Shown: positions 25,759 to 34,058 of the stretch, piece by piece | How the letters are laid out: each line of letters opens with the position of its first letter | Position numbering within the stretch: the stretch's first letter is position 1 | NCBI RefSeq assembly: GCF_003217775.1 | Contig: NZ_QJVJ01000008.1 | Location: 186,001-250,000, forward strand | Source of the DNA: Paenibacillus flagellatus | GTDB taxonomy: Bacteria; Bacillota; Bacilli; Paenibacillales; NBRC-103111 | Length of the DNA: 64,000 nucleotides | Direction of reading: 5' to 3' | Made by a program: the position numbers and the translations under genes | Notes under the pieces: model-generated | Told to the model about the DNA's origin: nothing | What the model saw: only the letters and a program-made list of their open reading frames with translations | The model's database searches: none

Positions 25759-26805
25759 ATGAACGTTTTCGATTTCGTCATGGAATCACCGGATATTGAT
25801 TTCTATATCGCGTCGGTCGATGAACGGATGGAAGTAGTATCCGCGAACGCCAAATTCAAGGAAACGTACCGGGTTGACGTCGGCGACGCGCTGCCGGACA
25901 AGTCTCAGCTGCGCAAAGTCGTCTCGCTCGCGATCAACCAGAAGCAGAACGTGTCCGGCGTCGTCATCGAGGAGCCTTCCGGCGAGCGGGTGCTGCATCT
26001 GATCTTGTTTTGCTACCGGCTGGAGGCGGAGGAAGGCGATCGCTACCATACGGCGCTGTTCGACATTTCGGGCTTGAGCCAATACTACGAAATGAAGCTG
26101 ATGAACGAGAAACGGAAGCTGATCGGCGACATGGCCGCGGGTACCGCGAACAGCATCCTCAATCCGCTCGCCGTCGTGAGAGGGAGCCTCCAGCTGATCG
26201 AGGCGACGCTGAAGGCGAACCTCGCCTCCAATCATTTGTCCGACCATCTCGTTTCCCAAAGCGTCGACCATTATATTACGCTGGCTACCCACCAAGTGAC
26301 GGAGATCAGCAAGTACGTCAAGCGGTGGCTGCATCTCGGCAAGCCGTTTCAGCTTCAGCTGCGGCCGGTGCTCCTCTCCGCCTTTCTGGAGTCGTACGTG
26401 CCGTCCGTGCAGAAGGAGGCGATCCGGCAAGGCGTTTCGCTCGTCTGCGAATACCCGGCCGTCGACGGCCATCTGCTGGTCGACCCCTATTACTTGCAGG
26501 AAGTGCTGAACGAGTTTATGAAAAATTCGTTCGAGGCGACGAACGGCAGCGGCCGTATCCGGCTCGCCGTCGAGCTGACCGGCGAGGGGGCGGCGTTCAC
26601 GATCCGCGATTCGGGACCGGGCATCGCCGAGGACGTGATGAAGCAGGTGAAGGATCCTTTCTTCACGACGAAGGAGGATTCGATCGGATTGGGCTTGAGC
26701 TTCTGCGAGGTGGTGCTGCACAAGATGGGCGGACGCTACGAGCTGAAGGGGGACGAAGCCGGCACGGAGGTGCGCATCTCGCTTCCCCGCGTACCGGCGG
26801 AATGA
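25759..26805 (+). CDS. Histidine-kinase-like protein lacking the phospho-acceptor histidine
   Basis: 348 residues, soluble. Residues about 10-105 look like a PAS sensor. Next comes a dimerisation-helix segment GDMAAGTANSILNPLAVVRG, where a usual kinase has AHEIRNPL; here Asn131 (AAC codon, 26149-26151) replaces His. The ATP-binding domain is intact: N-box NEFMKN (251-256), DSGPG (284-288), FFTTK and GLGLSF (310 on). It can therefore probably bind ATP but not autophosphorylate on this residue. No response regulator adjoins it. Start ATG 25759 has a weak GGGCGTAGG upstream. It could be a pseudokinase partner of another sensor. Confidence 0.85.
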   Translation: MNVFDFVMESPDIDFYIASVDERMEVVSANAKFKETYRVDVGDALPDKSQLRKVVSLAINQKQNVSGVVIEEPSGERVLHLILFCYRLEAEEGDRYHTALFDISGLSQYYEMKLMNEKRKLIGDMAAGTANSILNPLAVVRGSLQLIEATLKANLASNHLSDHLVSQSVDHYITLATHQVTEISKYVKRWLHLGKPFQLQLRPVLLSAFLESYVPSVQKEAIRQGVSLVCEYPAVDGHLLVDPYYLQEVLNEFMKNSFEATNGSGRIRLAVELTGEGAAFTIRDSGPGIAEDVMKQVKDPFFTTKEDSIGLGLSFCEVVLHKMGGRYELKGDEAGTEVRISLPRVPAE

Positions 26806-26810
26806 AACAC

Positions 26811-26850
26811 AAAAAAACGGCTGCGCGCTTCGGCGTCGCGGCCGTTTTCG
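26811..26850. terminator. Convergent terminator
   Basis: AAAACGGC/GCCGTTTT stem with A-rich left and T-rich right flanks between the kinase-like and TSUP genes. Confidence 0.7.
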
Positions 26851-26855
26851 TTTCC

Positions 26856-27620
26856 TTACGACAGCAGATCCCAAATTTGCTTGCCGATCAAAAGCGCCGT
26901 GACTCCGACGAACAGCGGCTTCACGTAGCTCGCGCCTTTGCGGATGGCGAACCGGGAGCCGACGAGCGCGCCCGCTACCATGGCTAGAGCCATCGGTACC
27001 CCGTAATACGGATTGACGTAGCCCATGAACGCGAACGTGGCGAGACTGCCGACGTTGCTTGCCAAATTGAGCGCTTTGGCGTTGCCGGCGGCCGTGACGA
27101 AGTCGAAGCCGAGCAGCACGAAGGCGAACAGCAAAAACGAACCGGTCCCCGGACCGAAGAAGCCGTCGTAGTAGCCGATCGCGAACGCCGCGACGGCGCC
27201 CAGCACCGCAATCCGCGTCGTCAGCCGCGTAAAGGCGGGACGGTCGGGTCCTTTTTTCTTGAACAGCGTGTATACGGTTACGGCGACCAGCATCACGATG
27301 ACGAGCGGCTTCAGGAAATCGGGCGGGAGGAGGCGGACCGTATAGGCACCGGCGGCCGAGCCGACGAGCGATAGCGGGAACCATTTCCGGACGAGCCTGA
27401 CGTCCATTTTGCCCGACATCAGAAACGAAATCGAGCTCGTGAGCGAGGACATCGTACCGCCCAGCTTGTTCGTGCCCAGCACGATTCCCGGCGGCAGGCC
27501 GGTCCACAGCAGGGCCGGGACGGAGATGAGCCCGCCCCCGCCGACGACGGAGTCGACGAACGAGGCGACGAAGCCCGCGGCGATGAGAAACAGGATGATG
27601 TCTAACGTAGGATGTTCCAT
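26856..27620 (-). CDS. TSUP (TauE/SafE) family transporter
   Basis: 254 residues with about eight membrane segments in two related halves: FVASFVDSVVGGGGLISVPALL and, in the second half, AIGYYDGFFGPGTGSFLLFAF, each with the TSUP glycine motif. Family members export sulfite, sulfonates or other organosulfur anions. ATG 27620 has GGGAG about 10 nt upstream. A second, distinct TSUP gene lies at 36027. No sulfur genes adjoin. Confidence 0.92.
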   Translation of the reverse strand: MEHPTLDIILFLIAAGFVASFVDSVVGGGGLISVPALLWTGLPPGIVLGTNKLGGTMSSLTSSISFLMSGKMDVRLVRKWFPLSLVGSAAGAYTVRLLPPDFLKPLVIVMLVAVTVYTLFKKKGPDRPAFTRLTTRIAVLGAVAAFAIGYYDGFFGPGTGSFLLFAFVLLGFDFVTAAGNAKALNLASNVGSLATFAFMGYVNPYYGVPMALAMVAGALVGSRFAIRKGASYVKPLFVGVTALLIGKQIWDLLS

Positions 27621-27743
27621 GGGCGTTTGTCTCCCGTACGATGAAGTATAAGGCAGGATGCGCAGAACAGTACGATTATAGCGGACGGCCTGCGGGCCGT
27701 AAAGACGCAATCCGTTTACAATTCCTTCCTCGCGTTAAAACGA

Positions 27744-27770
27744 AAGAGAGCCCCTTCGGGAGGCTCTCTT
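27744..27770 (-). terminator. Terminator after manA
   Basis: AAGAGAGCC-CCTTCGGGA-GGCTCTCTT; on the minus strand it is followed by TCG then TTTT within 10 nt. Confidence 0.6.
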
Positions 27771-27812
27771 GTCGGCGGGCGGCTTGCGTGGCGCCCCGCT
27801 GTACGGGATGAT

Positions 27813-28775
27813 CTACGGCAAGTAGCTGCGCAGGACGGTCGCTTCGCCGTTCAGCGCGTATTCGGGCAAATCGGCGGGCAGCAGGAAGCAGGCGCCGCGC
27901 TCGAGCTCGAGCGAGCCGTCCGCCCATTCCAGCGTTCCGGTCCCCTCGCACACGACGAGGATGGTGAAGCTGTCCGGCGCGGCGGATAACGTCCACCGGC
28001 CGCTCGTTACGCCCTTCTCCACGATGAAATAAGGGGAGGCGGCGATCCGAAGCCAGTCGTTGGCGGCACGGACGTCCGTCTTCATCCGGGTCGCGCCGCT
28101 GCCCTCGTAGGCGGTGACGTTGAGCGAATCCTCGATATGCAGCTCTCGCGGCTTGCCGTCGAGCCCGAGCCGGCCGTAATCGTACAGCCGGTAGGTGGTG
28201 TCCGAATTTTGCTGGATTTCCGCGACCAGGACGCCCGCGCACAACGCGTGAACCGTACCGGCCGGAATGTAGAACGAATCGCCGGCGGACACCTCGACGA
28301 CCTGCAGGCAGTCCATGATCCGGTTGTCGGCGATCGCCCGGGCCATCGACTCGCGCGTCACGCCGGGGTTCAGCCCGTAAATGATTTTCGCGCCGGGCTT
28401 CGCGTCGAGCACGTACCACATTTCCGTCTTGCCGAGCTCCCCTTCCGGAAGACCGGCGTACTCGTTGCCGGGGTGAACCTGCACGGACAAGTCGTCGTTG
28501 CAGTCGAGCAGCTTGACAAGCAGCGGGAAACGGCCGTTTACGGCGTAGCCCTTCGCGCCGAAAACCGACTTGCCGTACCGTTCGCGCACTTCGTCGAGCC
28601 CGAGTCCGGCCAGCTCGCCGTTGATCACCTTGGTCGTGCCGTTCGGATGATCGCCGATCATCCAGCCTTCGCCGATCGGTCCGTCGGGTAGCGACAGTCC
28701 GAACTGCTCGAGCGCTCGGCCTCCCCAGACGCGTTCTTTCATTTCCGGCTTGAATCGGAGCGGATATGGTTTCAT
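27813..28775 (-). CDS. manA: Mannose-6-phosphate isomerase, class I
   Basis: 320 residues. Signatures: RVWGGRALEQF, GEGWMIGDHPNG, LLVKLLDCNDDLSVQVHPGNE (zinc ligands in QVHP) and GDSFYIPAGTVHAL (last zinc His). It interconverts mannose-6-phosphate and fructose-6-phosphate, feeding mannose into glycolysis or GDP-mannose synthesis. The short length matches the Bacillus ManA/YvyI form. Its ATG overlaps the TGA of the upstream mnmM gene (ATGA, 28772-28775), so the two are translationally coupled. Confidence 0.95.
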   Translation of the reverse strand: MKPYPLRFKPEMKERVWGGRALEQFGLSLPDGPIGEGWMIGDHPNGTTKVINGELAGLGLDEVRERYGKSVFGAKGYAVNGRFPLLVKLLDCNDDLSVQVHPGNEYAGLPEGELGKTEMWYVLDAKPGAKIIYGLNPGVTRESMARAIADNRIMDCLQVVEVSAGDSFYIPAGTVHALCAGVLVAEIQQNSDTTYRLYDYGRLGLDGKPRELHIEDSLNVTAYEGSGATRMKTDVRAANDWLRIAASPYFIVEKGVTSGRWTLSAAPDSFTILVVCEGTGTLEWADGSLELERGACFLLPADLPEYALNGEATVLRSYLP

Positions 28776-29413
28776 TCGTCGGTTCCCTCGCTTTCGTGTC
28801 CATCCGGAAAAGGATGCGCCGCGCGGACGGTCGGCTTCTTCTTGCGTTCGACGGCGATGACGTAGGGCGGATGACCGCTTCGGTTGGCGAACCGGTATAC
28901 GACCGTCCGATACTCGGTCTCGGGCAGCGATTCCGCCCACCGCTCGACCCGTTCGGCTTCCTCGCCTCCGCCTTCGTGGCCGGGGTACAGGACGACGGTC
29001 AGCACGCCGTCCGGCTTCAACAGGGAGATCGCCGTCTGGAGCGCCGGGATCGTCGATTCCGGGCGGGTGATGATCCGCTCGTCGCCCCCCGGCAAGTAGC
29101 CGAGGTTGAACATGACGGCGGCGATGCGGCCGTGCAGCTCTTCCGGAATCGCCTCGCGCATCTCCGCATGGCTGCGCAGCAGCAGCTGCAGCCGCTTCGG
29201 CGCGTCCGGAAGCGCGGCAATCCGTTCGCGGGCCCGCGCGAGCGCCTCGGCTTGAATATCGAAGGCAAAGACGGCGCCCTGCGGGCCGACCGCCTTGCAC
29301 AAAAACGCCGTATCCGCCCCGGTGCCGACCGTGGCGTCTATCGCAGCGTCGCCCGGACGAATCCGGTCGGCGACGCAGCGGTGAGCGAAGCTCAATACGG
29401 ATAAGAAGCCCAT
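28772..29413 (-). CDS. mnmM: tRNA (mnm5s2U34) methyltransferase MnmM (YtqB)
   Basis: 213 residues, class I SAM methyltransferase: FAHRCVADRIRPGDAAIDATVGTGADTAFL has the SAM-binding glycines, then FAFDIQAEALARAR, VMFNLGYLPGGDE (the NLGYLPGGD box is the YtqB hallmark) and VVLYPGHEGG. YtqB of B. subtilis, now MnmM, methylates nm5s2U to mnm5s2U at tRNA wobble position 34. Start at ATG 29413 with GGAGG. Its functional partner ytqA (mnmL) is in this window at 31607 rather than adjacent as in B. subtilis. Confidence 0.9.
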   Translation of the reverse strand: MGFLSVLSFAHRCVADRIRPGDAAIDATVGTGADTAFLCKAVGPQGAVFAFDIQAEALARARERIAALPDAPKRLQLLLRSHAEMREAIPEELHGRIAAVMFNLGYLPGGDERIITRPESTIPALQTAISLLKPDGVLTVVLYPGHEGGGEEAERVERWAESLPETEYRTVVYRFANRSGHPPYVIAVERKKKPTVRAAHPFPDGHESEGTDE

Positions 29414-29596
29414 ACGCATCCTCCGGGTGGCTGATCGAATTTTCCAGCGAAAACATACCATATCCCCGCGCCGAATACAATAGCCCTCACGTCATGGGAC
29501 GAGAGGGCATGGAAGCATTCGGAATACCGCAGCCGCACGAACCGGCGTCGTCGACTCGCTAATGGAGGTGGGCTTGATCGGCCGGTCGGCGGAACG

Positions 29597-30361
29597 TCAT
29601 TTTTTGGCGGCGAGCCAGCCGGCCAGCGTCTCGATCGCCTCGGCGTCGAGCTTTTTTTCGAAGCCCGGCATTTTCGAGCCGCCTTTCGCGATTTGCGTCA
29701 TGATTTGCTCCTTCGTCAGCGTGCCGCCGACCTTCTGCAGGTTGGGGCCCGATTTGCCTTCCAAGCTGCCGCCGTGGCACGCCATGCAGTTTCCTTTGAA
29801 CAGCTCCTCGGCTTTGGCGGTTGCGGTCGTGTCGGCGGAAGGCTGCTCCTTGGCCGGCTCCGTTTTGGCCGGCTCGGTCGGCTTGGGCGCCTCGGTTTTC
29901 GGAGGCTCCGTCTGGGGCGCGCCGGCTTTGGGCGATTCGGTCTGGGCGGTTGCGCCGCTCGGCGCGGACGGCGCATTCGCGCTCGGCGTGGCTGCCGGCT
30001 TCGGCGTCTCGGTTTTCGGCGTCCCGGCTTGAGGCGCTTCCGCATTCGGTTCCGTTTTGGGCGTCTCGATTTTGGGAGCTTCCATCTTGGACGGTTCCGC
30101 TTGGGGCGAGGCGGGTTTCGCCGTACCGGCACCGGATGCGCCGTCGGTTTTGGGCGCTTCCCCTTTGGGGGCATCCGCCGGCTTGGGCGCTTCCGTCTTG
30201 GGTGCTTCGGCGGTTTTCGGCGTATCCGCCGGGGGCCGGCTCTCCGCTTCGTTTTGGGCCGTTTGCCCGGCGTCGGACGTCGACGCCTCCCGTTGTCCGC
30301 CGCAGGCGGCCGTTGTCAGCAAAACGGCCAGCGCCAAGGGCAGCAGCGCTTTTGTTTTCAT
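29597..30361 (-). CDS. Membrane-anchored cytochrome c lipoprotein with a long PEKTA-rich spacer
   Basis: 254 residues. A lipoprotein signal peptide (LAVLLTTAAC, lipidated Cys20) is followed by about 155 residues made almost only of Pro, Lys, Glu, Thr and Ala in irregular units such as APKTEAPKP and TPKTE. Then comes a class I cytochrome c domain: heme site CMACH, GPNLQKVG and the axial Met in GSKMPGFEKKL. It resembles cytochrome c-551/CccB of Bacillus, which carries electrons outside the membrane, but the spacer is much longer than in those. Start at ATG 30361 after GGAGGAAC. Confidence 0.92.
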   Translation of the reverse strand: MKTKALLPLALAVLLTTAACGGQREASTSDAGQTAQNEAESRPPADTPKTAEAPKTEAPKPADAPKGEAPKTDGASGAGTAKPASPQAEPSKMEAPKIETPKTEPNAEAPQAGTPKTETPKPAATPSANAPSAPSGATAQTESPKAGAPQTEPPKTEAPKPTEPAKTEPAKEQPSADTTATAKAEELFKGNCMACHGGSLEGKSGPNLQKVGGTLTKEQIMTQIAKGGSKMPGFEKKLDAEAIETLAGWLAAKK

Positions 30362-30667
30362 GGAAGTTCCTCCTCCGTTCGACGGTTCGTTTCGCGAGCT
30401 CTCAATTAGAAGGAACGGCTTGGTAGGCCGATCGGTTCGACGGCGACGTCCTCCTCCTTCGTGCGCATTGCGATTGACGGTTGTCGGAATGTTCCGATAA
30501 TATAAGGGGGACGAATACGATTCGTATCGCCGCGCAACTGGCGTAACATGGGTCACCATGAGGGAGCGCCGCGTCATACCGCCGTACGCCTGGGCAAAGC
30601 GTTTGGTCGACCGACCGGATGCTTTTTTGTTTTATTCGATTCTTTTAGGGAACAGGGAGGCGTTGGG
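30362..30667. other. Divergent promoter region
   Basis: 306 bp between the cytochrome and DJ-1 genes. It contains the plus-strand promoter at 30474-30501 with a palindrome in its spacer. The minus-strand promoter for the cytochrome gene was not resolved. No gene seen. Confidence 0.5.
30474..30501 (+). promoter_or_regulatory. Promoter of the DJ-1 gene with an internal palindrome
   Basis: TTGACG (30474-30479), 16 nt, GATAAT (30496-30501). The spacer holds the perfect palindrome CGGAATGTTCCG (30485-30496), a plausible repressor site. Confidence 0.55.
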
Positions 30668-31255
30668 ATGAAGATGGCGTTCGTGTTGTTCGACGGAATG
30701 ACGACGCTCGATTTCGTCGGTTTTTACGACGTGATCACGAGGCTGCGGGTGATGCGGCTGATGGAGGACGTTTCCTGGGATTTGTGCGGGGTGAAGGAGG
30801 AGGTGTGCGACGAGCTCGGCGTTACGATCCGGGTCGGTCTCGTTCGTCCCGATTTATCCGGGTACGATTTGGTGTTCGTGCCGGGAGGAATGGGGACGCG
30901 GGCGCTGCGCCACGACGATGCGTTCGTCGGGTGGCTGCGTACGGCGGAGCGGGTGCCGCTGCGGGTGTCGGTTTGTACCGGGTCGCTTTTGCTGGGGGCG
31001 GCGGGATTTTTGCAGGGACGGCGAGCGACGACCCATCCGCTTGCGTACGATTTGCTCGAGCCGTATTGTGCGGAAGTCGTCCGGGAGCGCATCGTCGTCG
31101 ACGGCAACGTCATCACGGGGGGCGGAGTCAGCACGTCGATCGATCTGGGGTTGTATTTGCTGGAGCGGCTTCTCGGCCCGGAGCCGGTCCCGGATGTGAT
31201 GCGGGTAATGGACTACCCGTATTACGAGACGGGGAAGTACGGGCATCGGCCGTAG
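30668..31255 (+). CDS. DJ-1/PfpI family protein
   Basis: 195 residues: KMAFVLFDGMTTLDFVGFYD at the N-terminus, DLVFVPGGMGTR, and the nucleophile elbow VSVCTGSLLLGAAGFLQGRR with the reactive Cys. The layout resembles the glutamine-amidotransferase-like domain of GATase1/AraC-type regulators and isonitrile-hydratase-like members, without the AraC domain. Members act in glyoxal or electrophile detoxification or as small-molecule hydratases. Start at ATG 30668 with AGGGAGGCG. It is a single gene. Confidence 0.9.
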   Translation: MKMAFVLFDGMTTLDFVGFYDVITRLRVMRLMEDVSWDLCGVKEEVCDELGVTIRVGLVRPDLSGYDLVFVPGGMGTRALRHDDAFVGWLRTAERVPLRVSVCTGSLLLGAAGFLQGRRATTHPLAYDLLEPYCAEVVRERIVVDGNVITGGGVSTSIDLGLYLLERLLGPEPVPDVMRVMDYPYYETGKYGHRP

Positions 31256-31351
31256 CGGGTCGGGCGGACAAGGGGGGCTGGGCGGGAACTGCAGCGCGAA
31301 GGATGCTCGGTGCGGGGCGGCCATGCGTATTGCAGGTAGTATATATGAAAT

Positions 31352-31414
31352 TGTGGATAAGATGTGTATAATTCGTGTAGAAACTTATATACACTATAAT
31401 ACACGTGTGGATAT
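31352..31414 (-). other. Cluster of DnaA-box sequences
   Basis: Two perfect TTATNCACA boxes on the minus strand, at 31360-31352 (TTATCCACA) and 31371-31363 (TTATACACA), have starts 11 bp apart. A one-mismatch copy (ATATCCACA) in the same orientation lies at 31414-31406. They sit within the AT-rich island. Confidence 0.65.
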
Positions 31415-31507
31415 ATATAATTTACGGGACAGAATCGGCGTAGGCAGACGCAGGAGGTCGGACGGTTCGCGAAAGCTTCTTGTCCGGTACGCTATACGCC
31501 GGATATG

Positions 31508-31549
31508 CAAAAAGAGCGGTTCCTTAGATCTTCCAAGAAACCGCTCTTT
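31508..31549 (-). terminator. Terminator after ytqA
   Basis: AAAGAGCGGTT/AACCGCTCTTT, followed on the minus strand by a T-run. Confidence 0.8.
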
Positions 31550-31606
31550 AATGGTTGTTCCGGCCGCTTCTGTCCTAGGCCCGAACCGCTGCCGCGAGGA
31601 CCGCGC

Positions 31607-32563
31607 TCATCGCCCCGCCCACAGCTTGCCCTGCCACGTATCGCGCGCCTTCAGCTCCGCGTCGATCGCGTTCAGCACTTCCCACTTCTTCAAGCTCCAC
31701 ATCGGTCCGATCAGCAGGTCGCGCGGCGCGTCTCCGGTCACCCGGTGCACGATCATGTCCGGCGGCAGCAGCTCGAGCGTATCGACGACCAGCTTGACGT
31801 ACTCGTCCTTCTCCAGGAAACGGACGAGACCGGCCTCGTACTGCTTCACCATCGGCGTCTTGCGCATCAAGTGGAGCAGGTGCACCTTGATGCCCTGCAC
31901 GTCCATCGCCGCCACCGCGCGCGCCGTATCCAGCATCATCTCGTGCGTCTCGCCCGGCAAGCCGTAGATGATATGCGCGCAGACGCGAATATTGCGCTTG
32001 CGCAGCTTCTCGACGGCGTCGAGGTAGCACTGCGTGTCGTGCGCCCGGTTGATCAGCTCGGAAGTGCTCTCGTGTACGGTTTGCAGCCCCATCTCCAGCC
32101 ACAGGTACGTCCGTTCGTTCAGCTCCGCCAAATAATCGACGACGTCGTCCGGCAAGCAATCGGGCCGCGTCGCGATCGACAGCCCGACGACGCCGGGCTG
32201 CTGCAGAATGACCTCGTAATACTCGCGCAGCTCTTCCACGGGCGCGTACGTGTTCGTGTACGCCTGAAAGTAGCCGATATATTTCGCATCCGGCCATTTC
32301 CGGTGCTGCCGGTCGCGGATGGTGTTGAATTGGGTGACGAGATCGTCGCGGCGGCTGCCGGCGAAGTCGCCCGACCCTCTGGCGCTGCAAAACGTACAGC
32401 CGCCGATCGCGATCTTGCCGTCGCGGTTCGGGCATGTGAAGCCGGCGTCCAGCATCACCTTGAACACCTTCGTGCCGAATTGCTCCCGCATTTCGTAATT
32501 CCACGTATGAAATCGCTTCTCTCCCCATAAGGCGGGGCGGACAGCGGAATGTTGTACCGTCAT
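31607..32563 (-). CDS. ytqA: TIGR01212 family radical SAM protein YtqA (MnmL)
   Basis: 318 residues. The radical-SAM cluster site is CPNRDGKIAIGGCTFC, the wide-spaced form typical of YtqA/YhcC. FQAYTNTYAP, LSIATRPDCLP and HIIYGLPGETHEMM follow the family. B. subtilis YtqA has been reported to take part in making the wobble modification mnm5s2U upstream of MnmM. Here mnmM lies 2.2 kb away on the same strand, separated by the cytochrome and DJ-1 genes. Start at ATG 32563 with AAAGGAG. Confidence 0.9.
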   Translation of the reverse strand: MTVQHSAVRPALWGEKRFHTWNYEMREQFGTKVFKVMLDAGFTCPNRDGKIAIGGCTFCSARGSGDFAGSRRDDLVTQFNTIRDRQHRKWPDAKYIGYFQAYTNTYAPVEELREYYEVILQQPGVVGLSIATRPDCLPDDVVDYLAELNERTYLWLEMGLQTVHESTSELINRAHDTQCYLDAVEKLRKRNIRVCAHIIYGLPGETHEMMLDTARAVAAMDVQGIKVHLLHLMRKTPMVKQYEAGLVRFLEKDEYVKLVVDTLELLPPDMIVHRVTGDAPRDLLIGPMWSLKKWEVLNAIDAELKARDTWQGKLWAGR

Positions 32564-32708
32564 CGGTCGACTGCTCCTTTATCGCTTTCGGAAAAATTCC
32601 GTTCTTCCTATTGTAACAGAATGCGAACGGACATGAGAAGCGAGCCTCCCGATCGGCGGGAGCCGACGGGAACGTGCCCGTGCACGGTAGCCGGGCCCGG
32701 AACGAAAC

Positions 32709-32740
32709 AAGCCCCGCGAGGGTATTCCTCGCGGGGGCTT
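32709..32740 (-). terminator. Terminator after the SLH protein gene
   Basis: AAGCCCCGCGAGG/CCTCGCGGGGGCTT, followed on the minus strand by GTTTCGTT. Confidence 0.75.
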
Positions 32741-32753
32741 ATCCGCTGCGGCG

Positions 32754-34058
32754 TCAGTTGGCCGGCTTGTCACCGTTCGGCGTTTCGCCTTCCGGCGTCG
32801 CCGGCAATTCCGGCAAAGCGCCGCCGCCGATACCCGGCAGCTCCGGCGCGTTCTTCGCTTCGTCCGGCAGCTTGATGTCGACCTGCTCGTTGTAAGCTTT
32901 ATACTCGGCGGCGATCTCCATGTCCATTCCTTCGAGCGGCATCGTGTCGGTGGCCGGGTACCCGATCGACAAGGAGAGATCCATCCGGTCGATCAGCTTC
33001 GTGCTTTCGTCGAACACCATCGTGCCGTTCATGGACAGCGACATCCGGGCGAGATCGGCTGCGTCCGGCAGCGTGCCCAGCAGGTTTTTGTCCTGGACGA
33101 CCGAGCCGAGCGCTTTCATGATCGATTCGAAGTCATGGATTTTGCCGTTCACTTCAATCGTCCGCTTGCTCGCGCCGTCGACCTCCTTCACGCCGAGATC
33201 GCGGTAGAAGAATAGCTTGTTGAGCAGGGCGGCGTTCATCGAAGCGCCGTTCTTCTGCAGGTCGATCAGCTGCTCGAACGTATACGGCATCAGCTTCGAG
33301 GCGTTGTACCATTTTGCTGCGCCGCTGCCGGTCGGGTCCGGCATTTTCATGAACACGCCTTCAGGGACGAAGAATTGCTCCATCTCCATCGTCTGGGGAG
33401 CGTCCGGAATCGACGGCATCTTCATGCTCGTCGTCATGTGCATGCCTTTCTCCAGGTCGAAGGCCGCTTCGCTATACACCGATACGGCGACCGAGCCCGG
33501 AACCGGAAGCCCCCCCTTCAACCGGATCGCCATCGATTGGTCCATGGAGAACCGGAACGACTTGAGCTCCGCCTGCTTGGCATACGACTGCTCCAGCCAT
33601 TCGACCACCTTGGCGTCGTTGGCGAGCGACGCTTGAATCGCTTGCCGGGCGGCGGCAGACGGTACGAGAGCGGAGTCGCCGAGCGATACGCCGAATTTCG
33701 CTTGCAATCGGTCGAGGGCGTCGCCGTCGGCGAAGCCGAGGAAACGGGCGAGCACGTAGCCGGCTTCCTGCTTCGTAATCGGCTGGTCGGGGCGGAACGT
33801 GCCGTCCGGATAGCCGTCGAGGATATGGCGTTCGATCAGCGCGCGGATCGGTGCGGCGTACGGGGAGTCCGCCGACACGTCGGCTGGATGAGCGATGCTC
33901 TCGTCGGCCGGAGCCAGCTTCAAGTGCTCGGCGACTTGGCTGAAAAATTGTCCCCGCGTCAGCGGAGCTTCCGGAGAAGCGCCGGCCGCGAAGGTCGGCA
34001 CGGCGGACAACGACAGCGCGAGAATCGCGGCCGGAACAGTGACGAAACGTTTTTTCAT
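32754..34058 (-). CDS. SLH-domain surface protein with DUF6612-like C-terminal region
   Basis: 434 residues. A signal peptide (VTVPAAILALSLSAVPTFAAG) precedes about one and a half S-layer homology repeats (PLTRGQFFSQVAEHL ... YAAPIRALIERHILDGYPDG, FRPDQPITKQEAGYVLARFL). SLH modules tether proteins to pyruvylated wall polymers; three is usual, so anchoring may be weak. The remainder (from about 160) is a beta-rich region with MHMTTSMKMPSIPD and a charge-rich Pro/Gly tail; it resembles DUF6612 lipoprotein-type domains that may carry lipids. Start at ATG 34058 with GGAGAG. Confidence 0.8.
   Translation of the reverse strand: MKKRFVTVPAAILALSLSAVPTFAAGASPEAPLTRGQFFSQVAEHLKLAPADESIAHPADVSADSPYAAPIRALIERHILDGYPDGTFRPDQPITKQEAGYVLARFLGFADGDALDRLQAKFGVSLGDSALVPSAAARQAIQASLANDAKVVEWLEQSYAKQAELKSFRFSMDQSMAIRLKGGLPVPGSVAVSVYSEAAFDLEKGMHMTTSMKMPSIPDAPQTMEMEQFFVPEGVFMKMPDPTGSGAAKWYNASKLMPYTFEQLIDLQKNGASMNAALLNKLFFYRDLGVKEVDGASKRTIEVNGKIHDFESIMKALGSVVQDKNLLGTLPDAADLARMSLSMNGTMVFDESTKLIDRMDLSLSIGYPATDTMPLEGMDMEIAAEYKAYNEQVDIKLPDEAKNAPELPGIGGGALPELPATPEGETPNGDKPAN

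Larger units (their letters stand above)
31256..31606. other. Intergenic region with an AT-rich island
   Basis: 351 bp. From about 31335 to 31425 the sequence is strikingly AT-rich compared with everything around it (TATATATGAAATTG, ATATATATAATT) and carries DnaA-box sequences. No ribosome-binding site or convincing coding frame was seen. A terminator for ytqA lies at its right end. Confidence 0.6.

Noticed and set aside
31256-31510. Replication origin
   Set aside because: The DnaA boxes and AT-rich patch are real, but there is no dnaA, dnaN, gyrA/B or rep gene nearby, so the region was reported as a box cluster and not as oriC.
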